From positions 3,906,001 through 3,970,000 of the forward strand of contig OX246690.1 in the NCBI GenBank assembly GCA_945909635.1: a stretch of 64,000 bases of DNA. Reading direction: 5' to 3'. The position numbers and the translations under genes are program-made. Shown piece after piece: positions 25,912 through 34,524 of this stretch; positions within the stretch are counted from its first letter, which is position 1, and the number at the start of each line of letters is the position of its first letter. Origin of the DNA: Clostridioides difficile_A (GTDB lineage Bacteria > Bacillota > Clostridia > Peptostreptococcales > Peptostreptococcaceae). The notes beneath the pieces are model-generated. The model searched no databases, was not told where the DNA came from, and saw only the letters and a list, made by a program, of their open reading frames with translations.

Positions 25912-26502
25912 TTAGTTTCTGTATTCAAAATCATTGTATTTTACTGTAAATCTCGGCACGCCTTCTTTATCCAATACTTCCATTTTTTCAGGGTTCTTTG
26001 TGTCAGCATTTACATATAATACTTGCTTATTAAAATATTTATTATCCCCAGGAATAAAAGTTTCTAGAACCAAATGTCCTTTGGATAACTTTATTTTCAT
26101 CTCTTCGTTTTGAAGATAGTTTTTTATAAAGTCTCCTATAAAAAGATATTGATTGTTCTTTCCTGTATTAGGCAATTCCACTATATCACTGATATTTGGA
26201 TTTTTAACTAATATTTTATCACCTTGATACTCTATACTCTTCCCTTTTAAATGTTTTGGGGAAATTACTTCTAATTTATAGTTATCAGTTTTTTTATAAG
26301 TATGAATTAAAACATAATTGTGTGGGCTTTTATTTCCAAATACTTCTACTTCAGCTTTACAACTGTAAGAATTCATATCAGAAATCTGCTTTTGAAAGTC
26401 TTTGTATACTTCTTCTTTAGTGGACTGTCGCTTTTGGCATCCTATTACAATTATAACCAGTGCCAAAAACATAATACATACTATGGTCCACTTTTTTCTC
26501 AC
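25912..26502 (-). CDS. gerS: Germination lipoprotein GerS
   Basis: Spore lipoprotein (196 aa) of the LolA-like/outer-membrane-lipoprotein-sorting fold. A basic N-terminus and hydrophobic stretch end in the lipobox VIGC (Cys22). The mature part has the repeated strand pattern of the fold, for instance YKLEVISPKHLKGKSIEYQG. In C. difficile GerS is needed for cortex hydrolysis during germination. The assignment rests on the lipobox, fold and position directly before alr, as remembered for C. difficile. An ATG start is clear. The gene likely belongs to a mother-cell regulon, but no promoter was resolved. Confidence 0.87.
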   Translation of the reverse strand: MRKKWTIVCIMFLALVIIVIGCQKRQSTKEEVYKDFQKQISDMNSYSCKAEVEVFGNKSPHNYVLIHTYKKTDNYKLEVISPKHLKGKSIEYQGDKILVKNPNISDIVELPNTGKNNQYLFIGDFIKNYLQNEEMKIKLSKGHLVLETFIPGDNKYFNKQVLYVNADTKNPEKMEVLDKEGVPRFTVKYNDFEYRN

Positions 26503-26522
26503 ATCACACCTCCTACTCTAGT

Positions 26523-26984
26523 TTATTCATTGTATAAAGCTTTTATTATATCATATCTACAAATTATACCTTTAAGTTTATTGTCATCATCTACCACAGG
26601 AACTCTGTTTATTGATTTTTTAATCATTACATTAGCTACATCATCAAACTTATCATCTTCATGAACCTTTATTATATCTTTAGACATAAGTTCTCCAACT
26701 TTATAAGCAGCCACCTGTTTTATATCTTTTTCTACTTTTTTTAAATCATCTAAGAAAATCAATCCTTGTAATAGATTTATATAGAGAGGTGCTTCTATAT
26801 ATTTTTCCTTTTTAAGAATATCTGTTTCAGAAATCACTCCAACCACTCTGTTTTCTGAATCTACAACTGGCAGACCTCCTATTTTTTCTGCAATTAGCAT
26901 ATTAGCTACATCTGCTATACTATCATCTTGTTTTGCTACTATTACATCTGTTGTCATTATTTCTTTTGCTGTTTTATCCATCAT
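26523..26984 (-). CDS. CBS-domain protein, 153 aa
   Basis: Tandem CBS pair (Bateman module) with no other domain: first repeat about 5-60 (MTTDVIVAKQDDSIADVANMLIAEKIGGLPVVD), second about 92-150 (MSKDIIKVHEDDKFDDVANVMIKKSINRVPVVD). Such stand-alone modules bind adenine nucleotides and regulate partners. The partner is not evident here. Its ribosome site AAGGAG lies just past the acpS stop, which ends 14 bases upstream, so the two genes are co-transcribed with gerS downstream. Confidence 0.88.
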   Translation of the reverse strand: MMDKTAKEIMTTDVIVAKQDDSIADVANMLIAEKIGGLPVVDSENRVVGVISETDILKKEKYIEAPLYINLLQGLIFLDDLKKVEKDIKQVAAYKVGELMSKDIIKVHEDDKFDDVANVMIKKSINRVPVVDDDNKLKGIICRYDIIKALYNE

Positions 26985-26998
26985 AATGTAATCACTCC

Positions 26999-27379
26999 TT
27001 AGTCCTTAATTATGGTTATCGCATTTGCTATAGCATAATCTTTTGAATGTGATATTGAAACTTTTATTTCTAAAACATTATAATCTATGCACATTTTTGC
27101 AAGATTATTATAAGTTTTTACTATTGGTTTTCCCATTTCATTTCTGAGAACTTCTATGTCTTTAAAGTTAAATACTCTAATTCCTGTACCCATAGATTTA
27201 CTTATAGCTTCCTTAGCTGCGAAATTACCTGCTATACTTTCTGCTTTAAAATTCTTAGAATTAAAATATTCAATTTCTTTATCAGTAAATATTTTTTCCA
27301 AAAACCTGTTATTTTTTTCTACAGCTTTTCTTATTCTGTCAATTTCAATTATGTCTACACCAATATCAAATATATTCAT
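26999..27379 (-). CDS. acpS: Holo-[acyl-carrier-protein] synthase
   Basis: Transfers 4'-phosphopantetheine from CoA to acyl carrier protein (126 aa). The family blocks are GVDIIEIDRI at the N-terminus (metal-binding Asp) and the middle FAAKEAISKSMGTGI (catalytic Glu/Lys), with VSISHSKDYA near the end. TGGAGGA lies just before the ATG. Apparent first gene of the acpS-CBS-gerS-alr-mazEF run, the order acpS...alr...mazEF resembling that in bacilli. Confidence 0.94.
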   Translation of the reverse strand: MNIFDIGVDIIEIDRIRKAVEKNNRFLEKIFTDKEIEYFNSKNFKAESIAGNFAAKEAISKSMGTGIRVFNFKDIEVLRNEMGKPIVKTYNNLAKMCIDYNVLEIKVSISHSKDYAIANAITIIKD

Positions 27380-27776
27380 TGTTCCTCCAGAAAATTTATA
27401 ATGCTTCTTTAAATATTAATAATGAATTTATAAATTTACTATTGATAATACATATTATTATTTAGTTTATGTTACTTATCTTAATTTAATAATCATTATA
27501 ATAAAATTGTAACTTTTAAAATTATTTGTAATGAATATTATATACAAATCTATTATATTATTTATTATACTACACAACTAAGCAAATTTTTTAAATTTTA
27601 TAAAAATTTTATATATATTTATTATATGAAGATGTTTTCATTTACATAAAACCTAGCTAAACCTTCTTTATATTCTGAATTACAACATAATTTTGCAGTA
27701 AATTTAAATTTTTTGTGAATTTATTATCACTAAAAATTTACAATTTTTTTGTTATTTTATTAACACTAAAAAACAA
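27380..27776. other. Long AT-rich spacer between acpS and the atp operon end
   Basis: Nearly 400 bases of very AT-rich sequence. It must contain the leftward promoter or promoters of acpS-CBS-gerS, but I could not pick a reliable -35/-10 pair or a sporulation-sigma box. No ORF with a ribosome site and no RNA gene seen. Confidence 0.5.
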
Positions 27777-27821
27777 AAAAGTCATTTTATCCAAAATATT
27801 TTTTTGGTCAAAATGACTTTT
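27777..27821 (-). terminator. Terminator of the ATP synthase operon
   Basis: Stem AAAAGTCATTTT / AAAATGACTTTT (12 bp) with an inner CCAAAA/TTTTGG helix, followed on the minus strand by TTGTTTTTT. It lies 20 bases past the atpC stop. Confidence 0.9.
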
Positions 27822-27840
27822 CAGATTATAAATTAATTTA

Positions 27841-28101
27841 TTAAATCCATTCAGCAGATTCTGTTAATATAACAGTTTTATTCTGAGCTACATTAACAAA
27901 TCCTTCTGCTATTTTTGCTTCTTTAAAACTTCCATCTTTTTTTATCTTTAAAGTTCCTACAGGTATACCTGAAACAAATGGTATATGACCTTTCAATACT
28001 CCTTTGTCTCCTTTTGTAGTTCTAACTACTATCATTTCAACGTCTCCATCATAAAAAGTATTATCTGGAGTTACAACTTTCAATGAAAATTCACTGGCCA
28101 T
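27841..28101 (-). CDS. atpC: ATP synthase F1 epsilon subunit, C-terminal domain absent
   Basis: Central-stalk subunit. Only 86 residues are encoded, which is the beta-sandwich domain (LKVVTPDNTFYDGDVEMIVVRTTKGDKGVLKGHIPFVSGI) ending at ...VILTESAEWI. The usual two-helix C-terminal hairpin (another 45-50 residues) that inhibits ATP hydrolysis in many bacteria is missing. The stop is followed by non-coding sequence and then the operon terminator, so this is not a frameshift with a remnant in another frame. The ATG lies two bases after the atpD stop. Likely functional but unable to self-inhibit in the usual way. Confidence 0.93.
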   Translation of the reverse strand: MASEFSLKVVTPDNTFYDGDVEMIVVRTTKGDKGVLKGHIPFVSGIPVGTLKIKKDGSFKEAKIAEGFVNVAQNKTVILTESAEWI

Positions 28102-28103
28102 GA

Positions 28104-29498
28104 CTACATACTTCCCTTCGCTTTTTTAACAGCATCTTCTATTGTTCCTACAAACAAGAATGCTGACTCTGGTAAGTCATCATGTTTACCTTCAAGAATC
28201 TCTTTAAATCCTCTTACAGTCTCTTTAACAGGAACATATTGACCTGGATTTCCTGTAAATTGCTCAGCAACTGTAAATGATTGAGATAAGAATCTTTGTA
28301 TCTTTCTAGCACGTGCAACTATTAACTTATCTTCATCAGATAATTCATCCATACCAAGTATAGCGATTATATCTTGAAGTTCTTTATATCTTTGAAGTAT
28401 TGATTGTACACCTCTAGCTACTTCATAATGTTCTTTTCCTACTATATTAGGGTCAAGAATTCTTGATGTAGATTCAAGAGGGTCAACTGCTGGATATATA
28501 CCCAATGATGATATTTGTCTAGATAAAACTGTTTTTGCATCTAAGTGAGAGAATGTTGTAGCTGGTGCTGGGTCAGTTAAGTCATCCGCTGGTACATATA
28601 CTGCTTGAACAGATGTTATTGAACCTTTTTTAGTTGATGTTATTCTCTCTTGAAGCGCACCCATTTCAGTAGCTAATGTTGGCTGATAACCAACAGCTGA
28701 TGGCATACGTCCTAGAAGTGCTGAAACTTCTGAACCAGCTTGTGTGAAACGGAATATATTATCAACGAAAAGTAAAACGTCTTGTCCTTGCTCATCTCTA
28801 AAATGCTCTGCCATTGTAAGTCCAGTTAAAGCAACTCTCATTCTTGCTCCTGGTGGCTCATTCATCTGACCAAATACTAGAGCAGTTTTATTTATAACTC
28901 CAGATTCACTCATCTCTCCATAAAGGTCATTACCTTCTCTTGTTCTTTCTCCTACTCCTGAGAATACAGAAATACCACCATGTTGCTTAGCGATATTGTT
29001 TATAAGTTCTTGTATTAAAACTGTTTTTCCTACTCCTGCTCCTCCAAATAGACCTATTTTTCCACCTTTTAGATATGGTGCTAGTAAGTCAACTACTTTA
29101 ATACCTGTTTCCAGTATTTCAGCTGTAGTTTCTAGTTCATCATATGCTGGTGCTGGTCTATGTATAGGTAATTTAGGTGCAGATTTTGGAGCTGGTTTTC
29201 CATCAACTGGTTTTCCAAGAACATTAAATATTCTACCTAAAGTCTCGTCTCCAACAGGAACACTTATTGGTCCACCTGTATCTACAACTTCCATACCTCT
29301 TACAAGTCCATCTGTCGCACTCATAGATATACATCTTACAGTATCATCACCTATATGTTGAGCAACTTCTGCAACTATTTCTTTATCTCCTAACTTTATT
29401 ACTAACGCATTTAATAAGTTAGGTAGGCTTTGTTCACTATCAAACTTAACATCTAGTACAGCTCCTACAATCTGTACTACTTTACCTACATTTGCCAT
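28104..29498 (-). CDS. atpD: ATP synthase F1 beta subunit
   Basis: Catalytic nucleotide-binding subunit (464 aa). P-loop GGAGVGKT, the catalytic Glu in GVGERTREGND, the Walker B region VLLFVDNIFRFTQAG, and the DELSEED-lever equivalent MDELSDEDKL are all visible. GGGAGGT lies before the ATG. In the operon order atpH-A-G-D-C. Confidence 0.98.
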   Translation of the reverse strand: MANVGKVVQIVGAVLDVKFDSEQSLPNLLNALVIKLGDKEIVAEVAQHIGDDTVRCISMSATDGLVRGMEVVDTGGPISVPVGDETLGRIFNVLGKPVDGKPAPKSAPKLPIHRPAPAYDELETTAEILETGIKVVDLLAPYLKGGKIGLFGGAGVGKTVLIQELINNIAKQHGGISVFSGVGERTREGNDLYGEMSESGVINKTALVFGQMNEPPGARMRVALTGLTMAEHFRDEQGQDVLLFVDNIFRFTQAGSEVSALLGRMPSAVGYQPTLATEMGALQERITSTKKGSITSVQAVYVPADDLTDPAPATTFSHLDAKTVLSRQISSLGIYPAVDPLESTSRILDPNIVGKEHYEVARGVQSILQRYKELQDIIAILGMDELSDEDKLIVARARKIQRFLSQSFTVAEQFTGNPGQYVPVKETVRGFKEILEGKHDDLPESAFLFVGTIEDAVKKAKGSM

Positions 29499-29510
29499 TT
29501 CCTAACCTCC

Positions 29511-30389
29511 CTATTTTAGAGCTTCAACTCCACCAACTATCTCTGTTATTTCTTGAGTTACAGCTGACTGTCTTGCTCTGTTATAACTTAACTCTAAATT
29601 AGATAGCATTTCATTCGCATTGTCTGTGGCTGATTCCATCGCAGTTCTTCTAGCACCTTGCTCTGACGCAAAAGATTCCAAAATTCCACCATATACTGTA
29701 CCTGATATAAATTGAGGTACTATATAACTTAAAACTGCCTCTGCTGATGGTATATATTGTACTTTTGATTTACTTTGCTTTTCTTCTTTTATTACAATTC
29801 CATGGTCATCTGTATCTTTCTCAAAAACTAATGGAAGCAATTTTAAAATTTCAACTTCTTGTGATAAAGCTGATTTAAATTTTGTATAAGAAATATAAAC
29901 TTCGTCTACTTCACCTTTTTTATACAGGTCGATAATAGTTTGTGAAATTTCTATCGCATCTTCATATCCACAAGCTTCCACACTATTTATATCTTTTACT
30001 ATATTGTAATCTCTTTTAGAAAAGAATTCATGAGCTTTCTTTCCTACAGTTATAACTGTTTCCTTTTTACCTTGCATATGAGATACAGATTCCTTTAACA
30101 CATTGGAATTGTATCCACCAGCAAGACCTCTGTCTCCAGCTACTACTATATAGCACTTATTCTTTACTTCTCTTTCTTTTAAAAATTCATTTCTAACTCC
30201 ACGTGTTGTTTGGGCAATATCTTTTACTGTATCGTACAAAGTATTAAAGTATTCTCTTGAATCTTCAGCTTTTTCTTTTGCCTTTCTAAGCTTAGAAGAT
30301 GCAACTAGTTCCATAGCTTTAGTTATTTGTTTTGTACTTTCAACAGTTCCCATACGTATTTTGATTGCTTTAATTCCAGCTCCTGCCAA
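29511..30389 (-). CDS. atpG: ATP synthase F1 gamma subunit
   Basis: Rotor shaft (292 aa). N-terminal coiled coil IKIRMGTVESTKQITKAMELVASSKLRKA and the matching C-terminal helix ARQSAVTQEITEIVGGVEAL are the family hallmarks, with GDRGLAGGYN between. TTG start at 30387-30389, supported by AAAGGAGG eight bases upstream. Confidence 0.97.
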   Translation of the reverse strand: MAGAGIKAIKIRMGTVESTKQITKAMELVASSKLRKAKEKAEDSREYFNTLYDTVKDIAQTTRGVRNEFLKEREVKNKCYIVVAGDRGLAGGYNSNVLKESVSHMQGKKETVITVGKKAHEFFSKRDYNIVKDINSVEACGYEDAIEISQTIIDLYKKGEVDEVYISYTKFKSALSQEVEILKLLPLVFEKDTDDHGIVIKEEKQSKSKVQYIPSAEAVLSYIVPQFISGTVYGGILESFASEQGARRTAMESATDNANEMLSNLELSYNRARQSAVTQEITEIVGGVEALK

Positions 30390-30416
30390 TTAATTTACCT
30401 CCTTTTTTAAAAAGGA

Positions 30417-31919
30417 TTATACTTCAACAACAAACTTTTCTTTAAATTCATTTATTGCATCTGTTAAATCATGAGTGAAGTCATCTCCACCTAATATTTT
30501 TCTTGATATTTCTGGATAATTATTATCTACAAATGCATACAATTCTGATTCAAATCTAGCTATATTATCTATTGGAATATCCTCTAGATGATTATTTATA
30601 ACAGCGTATATTATCATAACCTGATTTTCAACTTTTATTGGTTGATGCTCACCTTGTTTTAATATCTCAACTATTCTTTCACCTTGAGCAAGTCTCTTTT
30701 TAGTATCTTCATCCAAGTCAGAACCAAATTGTGAGAATGCTGCAAGTTCTCTATATTGTGAATATGCAAGTTTTAATGTACCTGCAACTTTTTTCATTGC
30801 TTTAATTTGCGCAGAACCACCAACCCTCGATACTGATATACCAGGGTCAACTGCTGGTCTTACACCTGAATAGAATAATTCTGGTTGTAAGTATATTTGA
30901 CCATCTGTTATAGATATAACGTTTGTTGGTATATACGCAGAAACGTCACCAGCTTGAGTTTCTATTATAGGTAAAGCAGTCATTGAACCTCCACCTAATT
31001 CATCTGATAACTTAGCTGCTCTTTCAAGTAATCTTGAATGTAAATAGAATACATCTCCAGGATATGCCTCACGTCCTGGTGGTCTTCTAAGTAATAATGA
31101 CATTTCTCTATATGCAACGGCTTGTTTACTTAAATCATCATATACTATAAGTACATGTTTTCCATTGTACATAAACTCTTCACCCATTGCTGCTCCAGCA
31201 TATGGTGCTATATATTGAAGTGGCGCTGATTCAGATGCTGTTGCTGAAACTACTATTGTATAGTCTAAAGCTCCACCTTTTTCTAGCGAATTAACCAATT
31301 GAGCTACAGTAGAACGTTTTTGCCCAATTGCTACATATATACATATAACATCTTTACCTTTTTGATTTAATATAGTGTCAATAACTATAGATGTTTTACC
31401 AGTTTGTCTGTCACCTATTATTAACTCCCTTTGACCTCTACCAATTGGTATCATTGAATCTATTGATTTAATTCCTGTTTGTAATGGTTCATAAACAGAC
31501 CTTCTATCTATTATACCAGGTGCTTCAGATTCAACTGGTCTAGTTTTTGTATATGCTATAGGTCCTTTTCCATCTATTGGTTGACCTAGAGAATTTACAA
31601 CCCTACCCATTAAAGCTTCTCCAACTGGAACTTCAACTATTCTTCCAGTTCTCTTAACTATATCGCCTTCTTTTATTTCACTGTCATCACCAAGTATAAC
31701 AGCTCCAACTACTTCTTCTTCTAAGTTAAGTGCCATACCATATATTTCACCTGGGAACTCTAGTAACTCACCAGACATAGCTTTCTCTAATCCATATACA
31801 CTCGCTATACCATCCCCAACTGTTAAAACACTCCCTGTATCTGTTAACTCAACTTTATTCTCATAATTTTTTATTTGCTGCTTAATTATAGAACTTATTT
31901 CTTCAGGTTTTAAGTTCAT
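30417..31919 (-). CDS. atpA: ATP synthase F1 alpha subunit
   Basis: Non-catalytic nucleotide-binding subunit (500 aa). P-loop GDRQTGKT, arginine finger region in YSGVRPAVDPGISVSRVGGSAQ, and the N-terminal beta-barrel (TGSVLTVGDGIASVYGL) are present. The ATG is preceded by GGCGGTGA. It lies 16 bases after atpH. Confidence 0.98.
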   Translation of the reverse strand: MNLKPEEISSIIKQQIKNYENKVELTDTGSVLTVGDGIASVYGLEKAMSGELLEFPGEIYGMALNLEEEVVGAVILGDDSEIKEGDIVKRTGRIVEVPVGEALMGRVVNSLGQPIDGKGPIAYTKTRPVESEAPGIIDRRSVYEPLQTGIKSIDSMIPIGRGQRELIIGDRQTGKTSIVIDTILNQKGKDVICIYVAIGQKRSTVAQLVNSLEKGGALDYTIVVSATASESAPLQYIAPYAGAAMGEEFMYNGKHVLIVYDDLSKQAVAYREMSLLLRRPPGREAYPGDVFYLHSRLLERAAKLSDELGGGSMTALPIIETQAGDVSAYIPTNVISITDGQIYLQPELFYSGVRPAVDPGISVSRVGGSAQIKAMKKVAGTLKLAYSQYRELAAFSQFGSDLDEDTKKRLAQGERIVEILKQGEHQPIKVENQVMIIYAVINNHLEDIPIDNIARFESELYAFVDNNYPEISRKILGGDDFTHDLTDAINEFKEKFVVEV

Positions 31920-31935
31920 GGGTTCACCGCCATTC

Positions 31936-32481
31936 TTAAGATATTACTTCAGATAGCTTTTCTTTCATCTTATCTAGACGAGTTTTTACAGTGCCATCTA
32001 TCTGTTCATTTCCAAGTCTAACTAGAACTCCCCCTAGTATAGTCTTGTCAACTACATTTTCTATAGTAACATTTTTATTGTATTTACTTGAAAGTTTAAC
32101 TTCAAGTTCTTTAATATCTGTTTCACTCATTGGAATAGCACTTATTGCTACACCAGCAATCACATTGTTTTTCTTATTTAATAACTCTTTATAAGCTAAT
32201 TCTATATCTTCTAAATATGATATCCTATCTTTGTCTACCAAAACTTTCAAGAAGTTTTTTATGTTGGAACTTACTTCCTTACTAAAAATAATTTCTACCA
32301 AGTTTTTCTTTTCTGATTTTGAAACTAATGGTGATTTTAAAACTTTGTAGAAATCTTTACTAACTTTAGTCATCATATCTACTACTTTTTCTAATTCTTT
32401 GAACAATAAATCAGTTGAATTTTCTTCTTCTCCTAATTGAAATAGGGCTTCAGCATATCTGTTGGCTATTACATTTATCAT
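31936..32481 (-). CDS. atpH: ATP synthase F1 delta subunit
   Basis: Peripheral-stalk cap (181 aa) joining alpha to the b dimer. N-terminal six-helix domain (NRYAEALFQLGEEEN) and the C-terminal signature ILGGVLVRLGNEQIDGTVKTRLDKMKEKL. Start overlaps the atpF stop by four bases (ATGA), so translation is coupled. Confidence 0.96.
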   Translation of the reverse strand: MINVIANRYAEALFQLGEEENSTDLLFKELEKVVDMMTKVSKDFYKVLKSPLVSKSEKKNLVEIIFSKEVSSNIKNFLKVLVDKDRISYLEDIELAYKELLNKKNNVIAGVAISAIPMSETDIKELEVKLSSKYNKNVTIENVVDKTILGGVLVRLGNEQIDGTVKTRLDKMKEKLSEVIS

Positions 32482-32975
32482 TTAGCTTCCCCTACCTCTT
32501 TTATAAAGTTTTCTATCAATTCTTCATGTTTAGATTTATCTAAATCTTTTTCAATGACCTTAGATGCTGCAAGTAGTGCTATATTAGATATATCACTCTT
32601 AATTTCATTTATAACCTTTTGTCTTTCTTGTTCTACATCTTTACTTGCTTTCTCTTTTATATCAAGAGCATCTTTCTTTGCAGTATTTACTATATCATCT
32701 GATTTCTGTTCTGCTCTTATAGTTGCTTGTTTTATGATTTCTTGACCTTCATCTTTAGCAAAATTGATTTTTGACTCATATTCTTTTTTCAGAGCTAAAC
32801 CTTCATTTTTTGCTTTTTCGCCTTCTGCCAGATCGTTTTTAATATCATTTTCTCTTGATTCAATTATATTTAATACTGGCTTAAATAAAAGCTTTCTCAG
32901 AAGTAAAAATATTATAAAAGTATTAACAATTTGGAACACAAATTCCCATGTTATACCTACTAGTGCTTTCTCCAT
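32478..32975 (-). CDS. atpF: ATP synthase Fo b subunit
   Basis: Peripheral stalk (165 aa): one N-terminal membrane helix (about 8-28) and a long Lys/Glu/Ala-rich coiled coil. I use ATG 32973-32975 (MEKALVGITW), six bases after the AAAGGAGG site; the longer frame starts inside that site. It follows atpE after a gap of about 120 bases that holds two hairpins. Confidence 0.95.
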   Translation of the reverse strand: MEKALVGITWEFVFQIVNTFIIFLLLRKLLFKPVLNIIESRENDIKNDLAEGEKAKNEGLALKKEYESKINFAKDEGQEIIKQATIRAEQKSDDIVNTAKKDALDIKEKASKDVEQERQKVINEIKSDISNIALLAASKVIEKDLDKSKHEELIENFIKEVGEAK

Positions 32976-33004
32976 AATTATCCTCCTTTCCATAAATCAT
33001 AACT

Positions 33005-33048
33005 ACTTATAATCACGAGAAGAAAAAACTCTTCTCATGATTATAAGT
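33005..33048 (-). promoter_or_regulatory. 19-bp hairpin between atpE and atpF, no U-tract
   Basis: Arms 33005-33023 and 33030-33048 pair over 19 positions with one C-A mismatch and a six-base loop. On the minus strand it is followed by TAGTTATGATTT, not a U-run, so it is unlikely to terminate. It lies just before the atpF ribosome site and may shape mRNA stability or processing. Confidence 0.75.
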
Positions 33049-33080
33049 TTGAGATGATTTACCTATAAACCTATCTCAAA
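33048..33080 (-). promoter_or_regulatory. Second hairpin directly after atpE
   Basis: TTTGAGATG / TATCTCAAA pair (nine positions with one G-U) around a 15-base loop, 17 bases past the atpE stop and abutting the larger hairpin. Together they could protect the 3' end of atpE-containing mRNA. Confidence 0.6.
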
Positions 33081-33097
33081 ATATTTAAGGACTAAAT

Positions 33098-33358
33098 CTA
33101 CATTCCTAAGTATTTAAAGAATGGATTTACGAATAGAAGTATTATTGATACAACCAAACCATATATTGCTGAAGACTCTGCTATAGCAACACCTAGTAAT
33201 AAAGTTGAAGTTATATCACCTTTAGCTTCTGGTTGGTTCCCTACTGCTTCTGCTGCTTTACCTGCTGCTACACCTTGACCTATTCCTGCACCTATACCTG
33301 TTGCAACTGCTATTCCTGCACCTATTGCTGATGCTGCCGCTACTATTGCTGTTTCCAT
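33098..33358 (-). CDS. atpE: ATP synthase Fo c subunit, Na+-type ligand set
   Basis: Ring proteolipid (86 aa), two membrane helices joined by GKAAEAVGNQPEAKGD. The ion site has Gln28 in helix 1 and Glu61-Ser62 with Tyr66 in helix 2 (AESSAIY). The spacing equals that of Ilyobacter Gln32, Glu65, Ser66 and Tyr70, the established Na+-binding set, so Na+ coupling is likely although untested here. AAGGAGG lies before the ATG. Confidence 0.97.
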   Translation of the reverse strand: METAIVAAASAIGAGIAVATGIGAGIGQGVAAGKAAEAVGNQPEAKGDITSTLLLGVAIAESSAIYGLVVSIILLFVNPFFKYLGM

Positions 33359-33426
33359 AATTATTTCCTCCTTAAAACTTTAATTTTTTAAATTATTTTA
33401 TTTTTATCTTAATATAAGTTGATTTC

Positions 33427-34131
33427 TTAATCTAATTCTCCTGCACTTGATATAAACACCATTGTTAACATTATGAATATATATGCTTGTAACAATCCTG
33501 CAAATAAGTCAAAATACAAGTGCAATGGTACTGGTATTAGTATCTGTCCAATTGGTATTGATAATCCTGGTATTAAACTAGATACAAAACCTAAAAGTTG
33601 ATAAAATAGACCCATTATAATTGTTCCACCTAAAATATTCCCAAATGGACGGAAACTTAATGATATTGGTCTGGCTAACTCACCTATAATATTGATTGGT
33701 AACATTACAGGAAGTGGTTGAGCCAATTCTTTAAAGTACGATAATCCCTTAAATTTAACTCCTGCAAAATAAATCATAAAAAATGTAATCATTGCCCATG
33801 CAGCAGTTGTATCTAAGTCGGTTGTTGGTGATCTTAATCCAAGTAATGGGCTTAAATTTGAGCATGCGAAAAATAAAAACAAACTTCCTATGTATGGTAT
33901 CATATATGGCATTCTTTTTATTGTGTTTTTACCCATAACATTTGTAACCATTTTAGCAAGACCACCTATTGCAAACTCCAAAAATATTTGGATTTTACTA
34001 GTTGGAACTTTTTTTAAGTTTCTAGTCAAGAAATAAGATGCTATCGCTAAAAAGGCCATTATTCCCCAACTCACTAGTATTGTTTCACTAATTTTAAAGT
34101 TTCCTATGAGATAATAATGCGCTTGACTCAT
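33427..34131 (-). CDS. atpB: ATP synthase Fo a subunit
   Basis: Stator channel (234 aa, five or six membrane helices). The essential arginine is in ISLSFRPFGNILGG, the fourth-helix signature. The ATG lies two bases after the atpI stop. Together with the c ring it forms the ion path. Confidence 0.96.
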   Translation of the reverse strand: MSQAHYYLIGNFKISETILVSWGIMAFLAIASYFLTRNLKKVPTSKIQIFLEFAIGGLAKMVTNVMGKNTIKRMPYMIPYIGSLFLFFACSNLSPLLGLRSPTTDLDTTAAWAMITFFMIYFAGVKFKGLSYFKELAQPLPVMLPINIIGELARPISLSFRPFGNILGGTIIMGLFYQLLGFVSSLIPGLSIPIGQILIPVPLHLYFDLFAGLLQAYIFIMLTMVFISSAGELD

Positions 34132-34133
34132 AC

Positions 34134-34520
34134 TTATGCCTCCTTCCTCTTTAATTTATTTATAAAGTTTTTTGATAATATGACAAACTTTGTACTCAAT
34201 AATCCTAATGCTGTTCCGATTATATTTAAATGTGGTACTTTAGCTGAAGCAATTAGAACAACTGCCATTATAAATAACCTAATGGTATATTGTGCTGATG
34301 CATAAGCTTGTGCCTTTCCAGCAGGAAATGTCACTGATTTTTCCAGTGATATTGCCAATAATCTAAAATTTAACATAGCTATTATAGAGCCAAATATAAG
34401 TCCTAATAATAATGGCTTACTTAATGTTGATGTTATCAACATTAGCACAATTAAAATTACATCAAATATTACTATACCCTTTGTTACTGACCTTACTTGG
34501 TTAAGTAATTTTATATCCAA
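34134..34520 (-). CDS. atpI: ATP synthase subunit I
   Basis: Small membrane protein (128 aa, four helices) of the ATP-synthase-I family, thought to help c-ring assembly. Hydrophobic segments at about 15-33, 37-55, 74-92 and 97-112, with a basic tail NKLKRKEA. The gene sits between atpZ and atpB, five bases from the former, as in many clostridia. Confidence 0.88.
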   Translation of the reverse strand: MDIKLLNQVRSVTKGIVIFDVILIVLMLITSTLSKPLLLGLIFGSIIAMLNFRLLAISLEKSVTFPAGKAQAYASAQYTIRLFIMAVVLIASAKVPHLNIIGTALGLLSTKFVILSKNFINKLKRKEA

Positions 34521-34524
34521 TATA

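Noticed and set aside
27841..28101. atpC as a frameshifted or truncated gene
   Set aside because: No epsilon C-terminal coding remnant in any frame between the stop and the terminator, so it appears to be the natural end.
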